Positions 10,000 to 20,525 are shown, numbered from the stretch's first letter. The stretch: 64,000 nucleotides of DNA from Oegoconia quadripuncta (GCA_949316235.1 OX438752.1:2379001-2443000), one strand, 5' to 3'. Translations and numbers: made by a program. Notes: a model not told the origin generated them from the letters alone.

Positions 10000-10300
10000 A
10001 ATACCTGCATACAGCAATGTAAATGATTTGTGTTACCTATTATCAACAACTTTATTTTGTATTCATGATGCGGAAAGTACCTTCGCCAAATTGTACAGAA
10101 TATGACGTTATAGAAGACGTTTCCCATATCTTGATGGAGTGTGTCCGTAAGTATGTAGAAGGCAAATTAATATTACCTATGGCCACCCACTTGAAGCTGT
10201 TGGGGGCTGTAATATTGTATCGGCATTCCCTATATCCGAAATGACCAAAGCAATATATAAATTAAAAATTAAAAAAAAAAAGAACAACAATGATCCTATT
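10000..10300 (+). pseudogene. LINE C-terminal remnant
   Basis: The 73-codon frame at 10023-10244 includes NCTEYDVIEDVSHILMEC. This resembles the Cys/His segment near the C-terminus of several insect LINE polyproteins (pattern C..C...EDV.H.L.EC), with the second Cys replaced here. It ends in A-rich sequence. The assignment is by motif only. Confidence 0.4.
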
Positions 10301-10324
10301 TAAAAAAAAAAGAACAACAGTGAT

Positions 10325-10520
10325 CCTGTGGGTTTCTTGCGCCGCTTCTTTTCCCACAGATGAATTCCCTTTCCGAAGCGGTAGTAGCTTGGACATACTG
10401 ACTGACAGATAAATGCAATAAACTTTTTTATTTCCAGTAGATTTAAATTGACATTCAACAAATGATATCATGTATCTTACGTTGAAATAAATGCTTGAAG
10501 TTTGAAGTTTGAAGTTTGAG
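10325..10520 (+). mobile_element. LINE 3' UTR fragment
   Basis: The wording gggtttcttgcgccgcttct, tttccgaagcggtagtag and ttgacattcaacaaatg is that of a widespread lepidopteran LINE 3' UTR, recalled from general knowledge. It ends in four gaagttt repeats, the usual short tandem tail. Confidence 0.6.
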
Positions 10521-11250
10521 TAAGAGTCGGTGTAAACAATAGGGTGTAAATAGCCACTGAGTCATTACAGAGCGACTTAGTCATTAAAATGACTAAGCTC
10601 TTTAAACAAGATTAGAAAAAGAAAAACAACTACATATACCCACTTTTGGGGCACAGCCTCCTCTCACTGTGCGGATTGGAGGATTTATGTCAGACTGTTG
10701 GCCACCCGACAGCAATTGTTTTAAAGCCGCTCCTATAGGCCATCGACTTGGCTTAACGAACGGCTTAAGGACTGACTGCGCCAGACATTGCTTAACTTCG
10801 TTAATCGAAAATGAATGACACACAAGTGCGACTGCGCCACGAGTGGTTCTCGTGAATAGTTGCTTATTACGTTATTAATCATGAAATCCCACTGAATGTC
10901 TGCGAGGGTAAAATTGGATGGCGTGAAGGACATACACTACGTCTACCCTTCTCAAGTATCATGGTCACTGATTACACTAACCCAGTCGCTTGCAACGTCT
11001 TATAATGATATGCATTAATTCACAATTAGCAGTGAAAACTGTCACCTGTCCGTACCCAACCGCCTTGGCTCTTTACCAAATTATGTAGGTGCACCCCCGG
11101 ACGTTAACTGAGTTATCGCTAAATGTGGTTGAAAACGCAACGATTAAAATTAAGATTTATAAAGGAACTGGAATTAAGTAAAAATGGGATAAAAATATTT
11201 TCGTGGAACGTTATTTGTGGGATTCATTTCTTCACTCCACACATGAAGAC
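10521..11250. other. Unassigned sequence
   Basis: There is no clear repeat. The frames at 10602-10933 on the minus strand overlap one another without a motif. The phrase gtgcggattggag near 10670 hints at an old LINE tail. Confidence 0.4.
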
Positions 11251-11255
11251 TTTGT

Positions 11256-11520
11256 GAGTACAAAGTCACGCCTGTTTCCCGTAGGGGTAGGCAGATACCA
11301 TAGACTTCCACTTGCTACGATCCTGACACACCTCTTTTGCTTCATTCACTCTCGTAAGGTTGTTCATACATGCTCGTCGGTTTAGGGTACTCTTGACTTG
11401 GCCTTTCTATAAGACGTCCCCGATTTGATCGTGGTAAGTTCGCCGTGGTCTTCCCCTACCAACACTACCATCGACATTCGCATCGTATGTCTTATTCGTT
11501 AGCATTCGTTCATTCATTTC
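11256..11520 (-). mobile_element. LINE-E 3' fragment
   Basis: On the minus strand it matches the end of LINE-E at 38499-38815, including the order CACCACGGCGAAC, accatga/atcaaatcgg, the segment for '[14 protein letters not shown]' and cccctacgggaaacaggcg. It is interrupted and non-functional. Confidence 0.75.
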
Positions 11521-12390
11521 ATTCACTAATATATCAATCCCTTTAATAATTCACCATATTATAATACTATCAAAAAAATCAAAAGTGTTTATTTTCATTT
11601 ACTTAGATACCCAACATTTTTAGTGTTGGGGTTTTCTTTTAAGTACATATATACTTGTGTTAGAAAACCCCGCTCTTCAATAACAAAATAAATGAAAAAA
11701 TAAAATACAAATAAATTAAAATATAACCAATTAACTTAAGATTAAAAGTATATTATGGGTATGTATGTATGTAAATAATGAGTTGATTAATGGCAAACCT
11801 TCTTCAGAAAATTTTTAGCCCATGGTACTACATAAATCCACAATCACATTTTCATTGTTACATTTACACTAGACAAAAATATTAGGGTAAATCCTCCCAA
11901 GGGACAGCCTTATGTCTAGTAGAGGACTTTTAATATGCGTAATTTCTTATCAACGTCTTTATTTGTCTGATTTTAGTAATATTTTCGAAATTTCTTATAT
12001 AGATAGTTCTTATAAAATTTCCCAATTCCCTCATCTCTCGACAACCCCCGGCAACTTCAACAAGACCCTCAGCATTATCCTCTTGAACAAGGCAATTAAA
12101 GAATATTCCAAACATGTTCGCAGACATTAATCCGACCTTACTTATAGCTCTTTGAACAAAGAGGCAATTACCTACCTATATTGTTCATTTTTCTCTCCAT
12201 TTCTCGTTATGAGCTAAATATACTTTTAGAGATAGCGCTCTTGTTTTTATTTTGTGCGATTGCGCCCGTCTTTGTTAGAGAGATTTATTAAATTGCATTT
12301 ATGATTATGAAGTCGGCTGGATTCAGTTTTCAATTCTCTTATCGTCTGTTGAAAACATTTTTAAACCCATGAAAAACGACGGGTGTTATA
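11521..12390. other. Mostly unassigned; short LINE tail at 11890-11940
   Basis: Around 11890-11940, tcccaagggacagcctta and tctagtagaggact resemble a lepidopteran LINE 3' end. Overlapping open frames on both strands at 11912-12130 have no motif. The rest is unassigned. Confidence 0.4.
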
Positions 12391-12640
12391 TGTTTGACGG
12401 CGTTGTGTTTGTGTCCGTGTCCGCGCCCGCGCGTGTGTGTATGTGTGTGTGTGTGTGTGTGTGTCCGTGTGCGCGCCCGCGCGTGTGTGTATGTGTGTAT
12501 GTGTGTATGTGTGTGTGTGTGTGTGTGTGTCCGTGTGCGCGCCGCGCGTGTGTGTATGTGTGTGTGTGTGTGTGTGTGTGTCCGTGTGCGCGCCGCGCGT
12601 GTGTGTATGTGTGTGTGTCCGTGTGCGCGCCCGCGCGTGT

Positions 12641-12715
<75 letters not shown>

Positions 12716-12790
12716 CGCGCGCCGCGCGTGTGTGTATGTGTGTGTGTGTGTGTGTGTACGTGTGTGTTTGTGTGTATATGTATGTGTTCA
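12390..12790. repeat. GT array with GC-rich interruptions
   Basis: Alternating (GT)n blocks are interrupted five or six times by cgtgtgcgcgcccgcgcg or its cgccgcgcg variant, plus tatg steps. The higher-order unit is about 40-65 bp and variable. All large frames over it (Cys-Val or His-Thr repeats) are artefacts of the repeat. Confidence 0.95.
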
Positions 12791-13030
12791 GCCTTTGTCC
12801 GGTTGAATATTAGTGTTATGTCAGAGACTAACCGAGGCGACAGGTTCTTAGCCACGTTTGCTTAAAATCGGATAAGATAATCAAAGATAGCAATTAACGA
12901 AGTTTTTTTAGTGTATTTCGATGATATGATTTTTTTTATTTAAATAAATAAATATTTCCGACCGACCGATGATATAGGAAGAGATTTTTTCACTGAAGAA
13001 AACGCTTTACAACGCCCCCCCCACAAAAAA

Positions 13031-13232
13031 ATTCCGACCGACCAACGGTTGCAGGTTCGAATCCCGCGAGGGTTAAATGATGAAATAATGAATACGAACA
13101 TTTCTTATTTATAGTCATGGATGTTTATATAAATATTTATGTATAATTATCCTTTATCTAGTATCCATAGTACAAACTTTGCTTAGTTTGGGAAATGAAG
13201 ATTGGTGTAAGTGCCCGAAATATTTATTTATT
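13031..13232 (+). mobile_element. SINE-B copy, head shortened
   Basis: The B-box region gcaggttcgaatcccgcga and the complete body to gcccgaaatatttattt are present. The first part of the tRNA-like head has been lost. Confidence 0.85.
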
Positions 13233-13992
13233 AAAGAGTTCACAACGGTTTTAAGTCAAGCAATGCCACAAAAAATGCCGAGTATCACCTTCTCCATAGC
13301 TCATTGCACGACCTTCAGCTTTTTAATGAAGCCCATACTGACAGAACACGTTTCAAGCAAATATGTACCCATCCAAAAGCCGACCGCACTCGTCACTTAA
13401 CAAGGGACTTGAGTGCGTCACAAACACGTGTTTCTTTACGTGATTTGCTTCACAACTCTAGACAGATTTAAAAGTGCTCGAAGGGAATTCACAATTAGTT
13501 CCGTGTTACGTCCAATGGATAATCCCATTCCAAATTTGAAACAGAAACGGGCCGTTACAGAAAATGTAACTTGGTATTTATACGAAAAATAATATGTAAT
13601 ATAATTCTATCTGATATCCCATTTTTATCCACGCTAAAACCCCGTGATCCCTCAATCAGTGGGGATTACGTATCCGTGGCACTCCAGGGCGTTGGTATAA
13701 CTATGGTACTCTTAACTCCCAACGATGATTTAAATAAAACTCATCGAAACACAGTGTTATTATGTAAATGGGATTTTGAGTGACGCAGCGTTCGGGGCGT
13801 ATGGTGTTCCGAATAACACTTCTTCGAAAAACAGTTCGTTGAAGCACTCTTCGCCGATGCGGAGTACATTGCAAAGTTTGTTTTAAAACCAAAATTGATA
13901 TTCCGGTTTGTGTAGACAGTGCGCAACAGATACTTAGTGATTTTGTGTAGTGCGAGTGCGAACGATTTAATTTAGTTGCCTAATATTATTTA
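13233..13992. other. Unassigned, moderately GC sequence
   Basis: No family was recognised. Frames on both strands (13179-13926) are short and mutually overlapping. Base composition is less AT-biased than its surroundings, so an undetected host exon cannot be excluded. Confidence 0.4.
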
Positions 13993-14630
13993 ATTGACCA
14001 GGACGTGAGGAACAGAATAAATGCAGGATGGATGAAATGGCGACAGGTTTCTGGGACTACATGTGACCCACGGACGCCCATGAAACTCAAGGGGAAAATT
14101 TACAAAACCATCATAAGACCTGTCACCATGTGTGGATCTGAATGTTGGGCAATGAAAGAAACTGATGAAAGTAGAATGCATGTGGCAGAGATGAGAATGC
14201 TAAGATGGATGTGTGGTGTGACTAGAATGGATAAGATCAGGAATGAGTATTTCAGAGGAAGTCTAAAAGTGGCGCCAATAACAGAAAAGCTGAGGAGTAA
14301 CAGGTTAACATGGTTTGGGCATATTATGAGGAGGGATGAAAGGCACGTAACAAGACGAGTGTTAAGTATGAATGTGGAGGGATACAGAGGTAGAGGAAGA
14401 TCAAAGAAGGTGTGGGTAGACTGCGTGAGGAATGATATGTGTGTGAAAGGGGTGAGTATGGAGATGACGGCTGATAGAGGAGAGTGGAAGAGGATGACAT
14501 GTTGTGCCGACCCCACCTAGAGTGGGATAAGGGCAGGAAAATGATGCCTTACTGTTATTTAATTATCCTTTTTCTCATGCAAGTGACTGCTGTCTTTATG
14601 AGAAATAAAGAATCTTTGAACTGAATGTTT
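13993..14630 (+). pseudogene. RTE-type LINE, 5'-truncated reverse transcriptase end
   Basis: The frame ending at 14520 encodes about 174 residues of the C-terminal part of an RTE-like reverse transcriptase. It opens in homologous sequence without an ATG (DQDVRNRINAGWMKWR). Hallmarks in order: KLKGKIYKTIIRP, MCGSECWAMK, MRMLRWMCGVTRMDKIRNE, RLTWFGHIMRRDE and a basic RGRGRSKKVW stretch before the stop. The endonuclease and the RT catalytic core are absent, as expected of a 5'-truncated insertion. About 110 bp of 3' UTR follows, ending near gaatctttgaactgaatg. The frame is uninterrupted, so the insertion is not very old. The long minus-strand frame over it is a shadow. Confidence 0.85.
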
Positions 14631-14702
14631 TAACTAACATGGGTATTATTGGCGGTGCGAATCTGACATCTGTCAAATCTAATTTTTTCAAATAGTAAAT
14701 TC

Positions 14703-14971
14703 GTAGGTCGCGGGTTCGATCCCCAGCGGGGTACATGTTTAAGTACTCGGTTTGGTTGGTGGTAGGGCATTTTAAATGTCCGCCTGGCTAGCTACCACCA
14801 TCTTATCTAAATCTGCCGCCAAGCAATAATAGCATTGTTGTGTTCCGGTTGTCAGACATAAGATAGCCAGTCACCCAAATGTGTTGGGGTTTCCGGGTCA
14901 GTACGCTTCCACCTTCGCCCTCATCAGGTGTGATTGAGGTCAAGTACGGACATGTTGTTCATAAAAAAAAA
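14703..14971 (+). mobile_element. SINE-A copy, head truncated
   Basis: It begins at the B-box (gggttcgatccccagc) and runs to the A-tail, with a small deletion near the 3' end (cctcatcaggtg). Confidence 0.9.
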
Positions 14972-15087
14972 GTAAACACGAGCGGTCAGGACCGCTCTTT
15001 GCAACTTTTCTGTCAAGCGCAGTTTCCATTCAACATGCAAGTCGTTCCAAGTCAAAAATTGGTATTCTTGAAGAGATCTTTATATGA

Positions 15088-15173
15088 TGTTGTAAATAAA
15101 AGGCGGGCGGTAGGTTTAACAGTCTATAATGCACTGCCGGCGCAGCGGCAAACGAGTTATATCGTACATAACA
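15088..15173 (-). repeat. 3' LTR, 86 bp
   Basis: Identical base for base to 19381-19466. It starts TGTTATG and ends TACAACA on the minus strand. It is unusually short for a Gypsy LTR, with no obvious TATA box; the centre is GC-rich. Confidence 0.92.
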
Positions 15174-15184
15174 TCCCTCCACCT
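15174..15184 (-). promoter_or_regulatory. Polypurine tract
   Basis: On the minus strand aggtggaggga abuts the 3' LTR exactly. This is the expected position and composition for the plus-strand DNA synthesis primer. Confidence 0.85.
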
Positions 15185-15197
15185 TAATTACTTAATT

Positions 15198-18100
15198 CTA
15201 TAGTTTATAATTCTTTTGAGTAGCGGCCCTTGATCCATATAGTGGTCGTTGTTCCTGCTCGGCGGGAGACTCAAGGGAGGAGGGTTCGCTCTCCGCGGCC
15301 GAGTAAACCTCGGGTGAGCTTGGCTCTTCTTCCTCTCTTAATTGCTCCTCATTTATTAGTATTGGATTAGTCTCCAACCACTCCTCCTCAGTAGCAGCAC
15401 CAGACTCCCTTGGTATCTCCTCGTCACATGAGCTAACTGGTAGGTGCGTTATTGCCCACGGATAGGCATCGTCACCACTGATGGCCGTCTGATTGTACTT
15501 GAATAACTGATTCTTGTGTTTCTTTACCACTTGATCAAGTTCTGGTATGTATATAAGGTATATACTCTGTCCTATTTTCTCTTTAACTGTACCCTTAACC
15601 CACTTATTACTAGTATATAATTTTACCAATACCCAGTCATTTATTTCTAGATGTATTTTTCTGTTTCCTCTATAGTATTTAGTCTGCAAAAACTGTTTTT
15701 CTTTAACTATATCTTGTGTGTCAGATGACGAAAGTGACGAAGAATTAATCGGCAGATTAACTGATTTAGGCTTAATAGATAATAAATCAAATCTATTCCG
15801 TAATTGACGACCTAACATGAGTTCCGCGGGCGAGCTGTCCGTCGTAGCGTGCTTGGAGTTCCTATAATTAAACAAAAATTCCAATAGGCGTTTATTTAAT
15901 TTGTTTATTGTAACTCCTTCCAAAACTAACCCTTTCAAATGTTTCTTTACAATTTTAACATATATTTCTGCCTGCCCGTTGCTTGCCGGGGAGTAAGGTG
16001 GGGAAGTTAAATGAATAATTCCGTTCAGTTTACAAAATTCCTGAAACTGTGTCGAAGTGAAAGATGTGCCATTATCCGTAACTAGAGTGCGCATAATACC
16101 AAACCGAGACATGACCTCTTGTAGTTTGTCTATTACCGTGGTAGTCGTGTAATTGGTTAGAGGGAAACATTCTACCCACTTAGAATAAGCATCTACCACT
16201 ATTAGGAACATCTTACCCTGTAACGGACCGAAAAAATCCAAATGCACCCTACACCATGGCTTCGGCGGAAACGGCCACGGCGTGAGAGGTGCTCTCGGGG
16301 GTGCCGGTTTCAACTGTATACATATCGGACACGTTGATATGCGAGATTCAATATCGCGGTCTATGTTTGGCCACCAAAATCGAGCACGTGCTTCAGATTT
16401 AGTTTTATTAATACCTAAATGTGACCTATGCAATTCATCTAATATTTTACTATGGAAACGTTCAGGTATAATCAACTTATGGCCTCTTAAGAGGCAACCT
16501 TGTTCTATCGATATTTCATTACGACAATTATAAAAGCTTTGTAACGTACTATTATTATTTTTTTTAGGCCACCTACTGTTCACAAATGTTTTTACTATTT
16601 GTAACACTCCGTCCTTACTCGTTTCATTCCGTATCTCGTCCAGAGTTAACGGTAAATCACCTTCCGATACGAAATTAATGTAACTCGCCCTATCAGTAGT
16701 CAGTGTACAAGAGACCGATTGGCTAGTTCTTTGCGGTGACGTCAGCGCCCTATCATTGTTCTCGGCGGTCACGGTCACTGCGCTCCCGGGATCAGCTGAC
16801 GCGCGGCTCAGGTAGTCAGCGCAGTTATTTGCACTTTGCACGTACTGTATTTCGTAGTTATAGCTATTAAGAAATAGTGCGTAACGCTGTAAGCGGTTTG
16901 CTGACACTTCCGGAACACCTTTGTCGGGGTGAAATATGAACATTAAGGGTTTGTGGTCTGTGCGGAGTATAAACGGTGTTTCTAAGCCATATAAATATTG
17001 ATGGAACCGGCGAATACCAAATATTATTGCTGTGGCCTCCCTTTGTATCTGGCTGTAATTACGCTCCGCACTACTTAGCGCCCTCGATGCGTATGCTATA
17101 GGTCGTTCGACCCCCTCTTCCACCTGTGCTAGTATTGCCCCTAGACCTGATGGCGATGCGTCCACAGTTAAAATCAATTTGCATGCAGGGTTAAAGTGTG
17201 CCAATTGTTTTTCAGAAGCCAACTCGGCCTTAATACATTTGAAAGCTAATTCTTGTTTAGTGGTCAACATCCATTTTGTGTTTTTTTGTAAGAGCACATT
17301 CAATGGATTTAATATAGAAGATGCATTTGGAACGAATATTCTATAATAATTCACTAACCCTAAAAATGATTTTAATTCCTGTACGTTACTCGGTGCTTTA
17401 GCATTTAACATACATTTAACTTTTTCTGGTGACTTGTGAATTCCATTTTTATCGATTACAAATCCCAGATAAGTCACAGAATCTTTAAACAAATTACATT
17501 TTTCCCTATTCAGCACCAAACCCGCTTCCTGTAGCCGTGAAAAAACTTGCTCCAGCCTTTCTGAATGCTGTTGTTTTGAATTTCCTGTGACTAAAACATC
17601 ATCGATGAGACATAGGACTCCTTCGATACCTTGTAACAAATTTTCCATCGTTTTCTGGAATATTGCCGGCGCATTTGCTAACCCGAAAACCAACCTTGTA
17701 AATTTATATAATCCTTTGTGTGTGTTAATTGTTGTTAATATTTGTGAATTTTCATGTAAACAGAGTTGTAAATAAGCCTTACTTAAATCTAATTGCGAGA
17801 ATTGTTGTCCGCCGTGCAATTTTGAAAACAGTTCTTCAGTTCGTGGTAATGGGTATTTCTCAATCTGCAACACTTTATTCAAGGTAACTGAATAGTCCGC
17901 GCATAGACGAATATCCCCATTATGTTTTAATACTGGGACAATTGGGCTAGCAAATTCAGAGTGATCTACAGGCTTTAAAATGCCAGTTGATATTAGTCTG
18001 TCTATTTCTTGTTCAATTTTATCTTTCAAAGCAAAAGGTACAGTTCGCGCCCTGCAAAATTTCGGCTGACTACCCGGCTTTAGCGACAATTGTACTTTAA

Positions 18101-19319
18101 AATTATTTAAACACCCTAACTTGTCTGAAAACAAATTGGGAAATTTATTTATGTAATAATTTACATCTAATTGATCTACTTTGTTCACTTTGGATAACTG
18201 CAATTTAAAAAGAGACATAAAATCTCTTCCTAGTAAAGCAGGGCCCTGGCCCTTTACCACGTAGATGTCTACCATTTTACACTCCCCTTCGTATACTACT
18301 GGCGTTTTCATAACTCCTACGGTATGTAGAATTTCCCCCGAATATGATTTTAGTATGACCTTGGGAGTGGTTAACGGGCAGTTTTTGAAATGAAAATTGT
18401 AAATATATAGTGGAATCGCTGTAGCGCAAGAGCCGCTATCTAACTCAAAGTCTAAAAAAACTCCCCCTACATCGACAGACAGCTTCATCGCCTCTCCACG
18501 GTAACTACGAATATTACAAATTAACATTTTCTTACCGTCATCTTCGTGACTTTCGTCGGACTGCTGTACAAAATTTACAAAACTTTGATTTGCCTTGCAC
18601 ATCCGTTTCAAATGACCTTTTATGCCGCACTTATTGCATTTGAAATTTTTAAAACGACACTTCTCCGTGATATGATTGCTAAACCCACACACTTCACACT
18701 TTCCACTTTTTGACGGCCCCGCCGATGTAACTCTGTAGACCTGGCGACCGGCCTGAGCCGGCGGCACAGGCGCCACGGACTGTCGTGCCGCCTGCCTAGC
18801 GCTGTGTACCGACACTGCAGTATCCAGCGCTTTGCCCAGAGTTAGATTGGTTGAGTCTTCCATGAAGAGTTTATCCCTTTCCGCTCCCGGTTGCATTCCC
18901 AGCACGAAACGATCACGTAACATTTCGTCCAGTGCTGGCCCAAACTTGCAATCCGATGATAACTGTCTTACTCGCGCCGCCCATTGTGTGTAATCTTCTC
19001 CCAAACTTTGTGTCGCGCTATGAAAACGATGACGTTCTGCCAATAACGACTTTTTGGGCAAAAAGTGTCGATTTATTTCTGATATAAGATGATCAAACGA
19101 TAATTCGTCTACTTTTTTCGGTGCAATTAACTCGCGAACCAACTTATATGCAGAATCACTGAGTGCACTTAGTAACACCGCCCGCTGCCGCATGCCCTCG
19201 GCTTCACTCTTTTCCTGTTTTATGGAGTTTGCGCCTAACCATAGTTTTAATCTTTCTATAAATATACACCAATCATCACCGAGATCAAAGTTTGGCAGGT
19301 TTCCGATGACACTACTCAT
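15198..19319 (-). CDS. gag-pol: Gag-Pol polyprotein
   Basis: This 1373-residue frame supplies all the proteins for the element's own reverse transcription and integration. The start chosen is the Met of MSSVIGNLPN, because a longer frame would begin inside the LTR upstream of the primer site. Approximate residues: Gag region 1-200; CCHC zinc knuckles 208-221 and 228-241 (both C-x2-C-x4-H-x4-C); aspartic protease with DSG at 294-296 and LLGRD at 362-366; reverse transcriptase with LDLSKAY near 510 and the catalytic box LIDD at 571-574 (L in place of the usual Y or F); RNase H from about 716 (TVDAS, later TDHKPL); integrase HHCC with H964, H967, C997 and C1000, then D1028, D1082 and E1118, giving D-35-E for the last pair. 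The C-terminus is acidic. No stop or frameshift interrupts it. The plus-strand frames within are shadows. Activity is inferred, not shown. Confidence 0.95.
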   Translation of the reverse strand: MSSVIGNLPNFDLGDDWCIFIERLKLWLGANSIKQEKSEAEGMRQRAVLLSALSDSAYKLVRELIAPKKVDELSFDHLISEINRHFLPKKSLLAERHRFHSATQSLGEDYTQWAARVRQLSSDCKFGPALDEMLRDRFVLGMQPGAERDKLFMEDSTNLTLGKALDTAVSVHSARQAARQSVAPVPPAQAGRQVYRVTSAGPSKSGKCEVCGFSNHITEKCRFKNFKCNKCGIKGHLKRMCKANQSFVNFVQQSDESHEDDGKKMLICNIRSYRGEAMKLSVDVGGVFLDFELDSGSCATAIPLYIYNFHFKNCPLTTPKVILKSYSGEILHTVGVMKTPVVYEGECKMVDIYVVKGQGPALLGRDFMSLFKLQLSKVNKVDQLDVNYYINKFPNLFSDKLGCLNNFKVQLSLKPGSQPKFCRARTVPFALKDKIEQEIDRLISTGILKPVDHSEFASPIVPVLKHNGDIRLCADYSVTLNKVLQIEKYPLPRTEELFSKLHGGQQFSQLDLSKAYLQLCLHENSQILTTINTHKGLYKFTRLVFGLANAPAIFQKTMENLLQGIEGVLCLIDDVLVTGNSKQQHSERLEQVFSRLQEAGLVLNREKCNLFKDSVTYLGFVIDKNGIHKSPEKVKCMLNAKAPSNVQELKSFLGLVNYYRIFVPNASSILNPLNVLLQKNTKWMLTTKQELAFKCIKAELASEKQLAHFNPACKLILTVDASPSGLGAILAQVEEGVERPIAYASRALSSAERNYSQIQREATAIIFGIRRFHQYLYGLETPFILRTDHKPLMFIFHPDKGVPEVSANRLQRYALFLNSYNYEIQYVQSANNCADYLSRASADPGSAVTVTAENNDRALTSPQRTSQSVSCTLTTDRASYINFVSEGDLPLTLDEIRNETSKDGVLQIVKTFVNSRWPKKNNNSTLQSFYNCRNEISIEQGCLLRGHKLIIPERFHSKILDELHRSHLGINKTKSEARARFWWPNIDRDIESRISTCPICIQLKPAPPRAPLTPWPFPPKPWCRVHLDFFGPLQGKMFLIVVDAYSKWVECFPLTNYTTTTVIDKLQEVMSRFGIMRTLVTDNGTSFTSTQFQEFCKLNGIIHLTSPPYSPASNGQAEIYVKIVKKHLKGLVLEGVTINKLNKRLLEFLFNYRNSKHATTDSSPAELMLGRQLRNRFDLLSIKPKSVNLPINSSSLSSSDTQDIVKEKQFLQTKYYRGNRKIHLEINDWVLVKLYTSNKWVKGTVKEKIGQSIYLIYIPELDQVVKKHKNQLFKYNQTAISGDDAYPWAITHLPVSSCDEEIPRESGAATEEEWLETNPILINEEQLREEEEPSSPEVYSAAESEPSSLESPAEQEQRPLYGSRAATQKNYKL

Positions 19320-19367
19320 TGTAAACGGTTTTATTTTTGTGTTTTTACGCGTGTAATATATAATTTT

Positions 19368-19378
19368 GTTCGTCGCCA
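19368..19378 (-). promoter_or_regulatory. Primer-binding site
   Basis: On the minus strand TGGCGACGAAC begins two bases inside the 5' LTR. The TGG start matches a tRNA CCA end; I cannot name the tRNA with certainty. Confidence 0.7.
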
Positions 19379-19380
19379 CG

Positions 19381-19466
19381 TGTTGTAAATAAAAGGCGGG
19401 CGGTAGGTTTAACAGTCTATAATGCACTGCCGGCGCAGCGGCAAACGAGTTATATCGTACATAACA
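19381..19466 (-). repeat. 5' LTR, 86 bp
   Basis: Identical to the 3' LTR at 15088-15173. Identity over so short a repeat gives only a loose indication of recent insertion. Confidence 0.92.
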
Positions 19467-20084
19467 GTATTGGTAAGGGTAAGGCCCTTAACACTTCAGC
19501 CTGATAGCCCTCAAACTAACTCAACAACTCCAGTTCTTGTCTGATTCCAATTGAGTTATAAACAAATTGTATTCCCTAATCTTGATACGATTTAGAGGTA
19601 CACTATTCTAAAATACGGGGAGCTTTAGGATACTGGAGTTTCATTATCGTGAATATTTATTTTATTTTATTTTTATTTATAATTTTATTGCACACGAATA
19701 CACATAAAAGTCAAATACATACTAGATACAGGATGTACAAAAGGCACTAACTTATCTCTATAAAGAGATTTCTTCCAGAAAAACAGGTTCGATAGGATAT
19801 ACATACATACGTGCACTGAGAAATAATTGTTAATAATCAACTTAAAATCAAAAGACTATAATAATAATACTTCAAATATAATAAAATAAATACCTATTTA
19901 ATATTAAATAAAATACGTAAGTTTTATTTATAAAATAAATAAGGAATACATGTATCTTTTTAACAAATAGATAAATATTTATATATAATATATACATTCA
20001 CTAAACATACAAGTATGTCATATAAACCTACATAATACTCGTATTATTAGGCATACGAAAAAATTTTCTATTTCTAAATGCATA
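19467..20084. other. AT-rich, weak LINE-tail similarity
   Basis: The piece around 19680-19790 (ttattgcacacgaatacaca, aaaggcactaacttatctct) resembles the 3' UTR of an insect LINE in minus orientation. The rest is low-complexity A/T. Confidence 0.4.
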
Positions 20085-20290
20085 CAATCCAGGACTTTTA
20101 GTTAAAAGCCAAAGTCAAATAGTGCTTTATCAGACGTTTTTTTGAAGATGGCGGTTGACGTACTATCACGTATGTCGTGCGTTAGGGAGTTCCGCAGCCT
20201 CACTGCATGCGCAGTAAATGAGTCACCATAGGATTGGGTATTATGGATTGTGTCCTCATTAGTAATAACACCTGTACCCGTATTTTCTTT
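20085..20290 (-). pseudogene. LINE C-terminal remnant
   Basis: The minus strand encodes DTIHNTQSYGDSFTAHAV, then RLRNSLTHDIRDSTSTAIFK. This resembles the end of LINE reverse-transcriptase ORFs (pattern ...A.RLWNSLP.DIR....FK). It is short and isolated. Confidence 0.45.
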
Positions 20291-20296
20291 TAAAAG

Positions 20297-20525
20297 ATTA
20301 AAACCAATCCATCTCTTCCCGTGGGTGTCGTAAAAGGCGACTAAGGGACTAAAAAACTATACATTTGATCGTTTTAATGGCGATGGGCTCACCCCCCTTG
20401 CACTTCTGTATATTTCGCAAGGCGAATCGTGGATATTGTTACAAGCATTTGAAAAGTTTGGAATACCCAGTAATGATTGGGATATCACTGACCACCTTAT
20501 TTGGGGTAAAGGCTGTAACGTTATG
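20297..20525 (+). mobile_element. Repeat D copy 3
   Basis: Collinear with 27560-27835 (reversed): ccgtgggtgtcgtaaaaggc, gactaaggga, gatgggctcacc, tatatttcgcaaggcg, then gtttggaat and ttggggtaaagg. It ends near the phrase for a 'gtaacgttat' tail. Confidence 0.7.

Larger units (their letters stand above)
15088..19466 (-). mobile_element. Ty3/Gypsy-type LTR retrotransposon, apparently intact
   Basis: The element is 4379 bp and bounded by identical 86-bp direct repeats starting TGTT and ending AACA. Reading on the minus strand: 5' LTR (19466-19381), primer-binding site, 49-bp leader, one gag-pol frame, polypurine tract, 3' LTR (15173-15088). Domain order (RNase H before integrase) and the single fused frame fit the Ty3/Gypsy lineage often labelled K02A2.6-like in insects. 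No envelope gene is present. No target-site duplication is visible: the five flanking bases are tatga and gtatt. Confidence 0.93.

Noticed and set aside
12361..12865. Four frames of 139-164 codons, Cys-Val or His-Thr repeats
   Set aside because: They overlap each other on both strands over the GT/GC array. No real coding signal.
14100..14516. 138-codon minus-strand frame
   Set aside because: Shadow of the RTE reverse-transcriptase remnant on the plus strand, which has recognisable motifs.
15088..19466. Endogenous retrovirus interpretation
   Set aside because: No envelope-like frame lies between integrase and the 3' LTR, so it is treated as an LTR retrotransposon.
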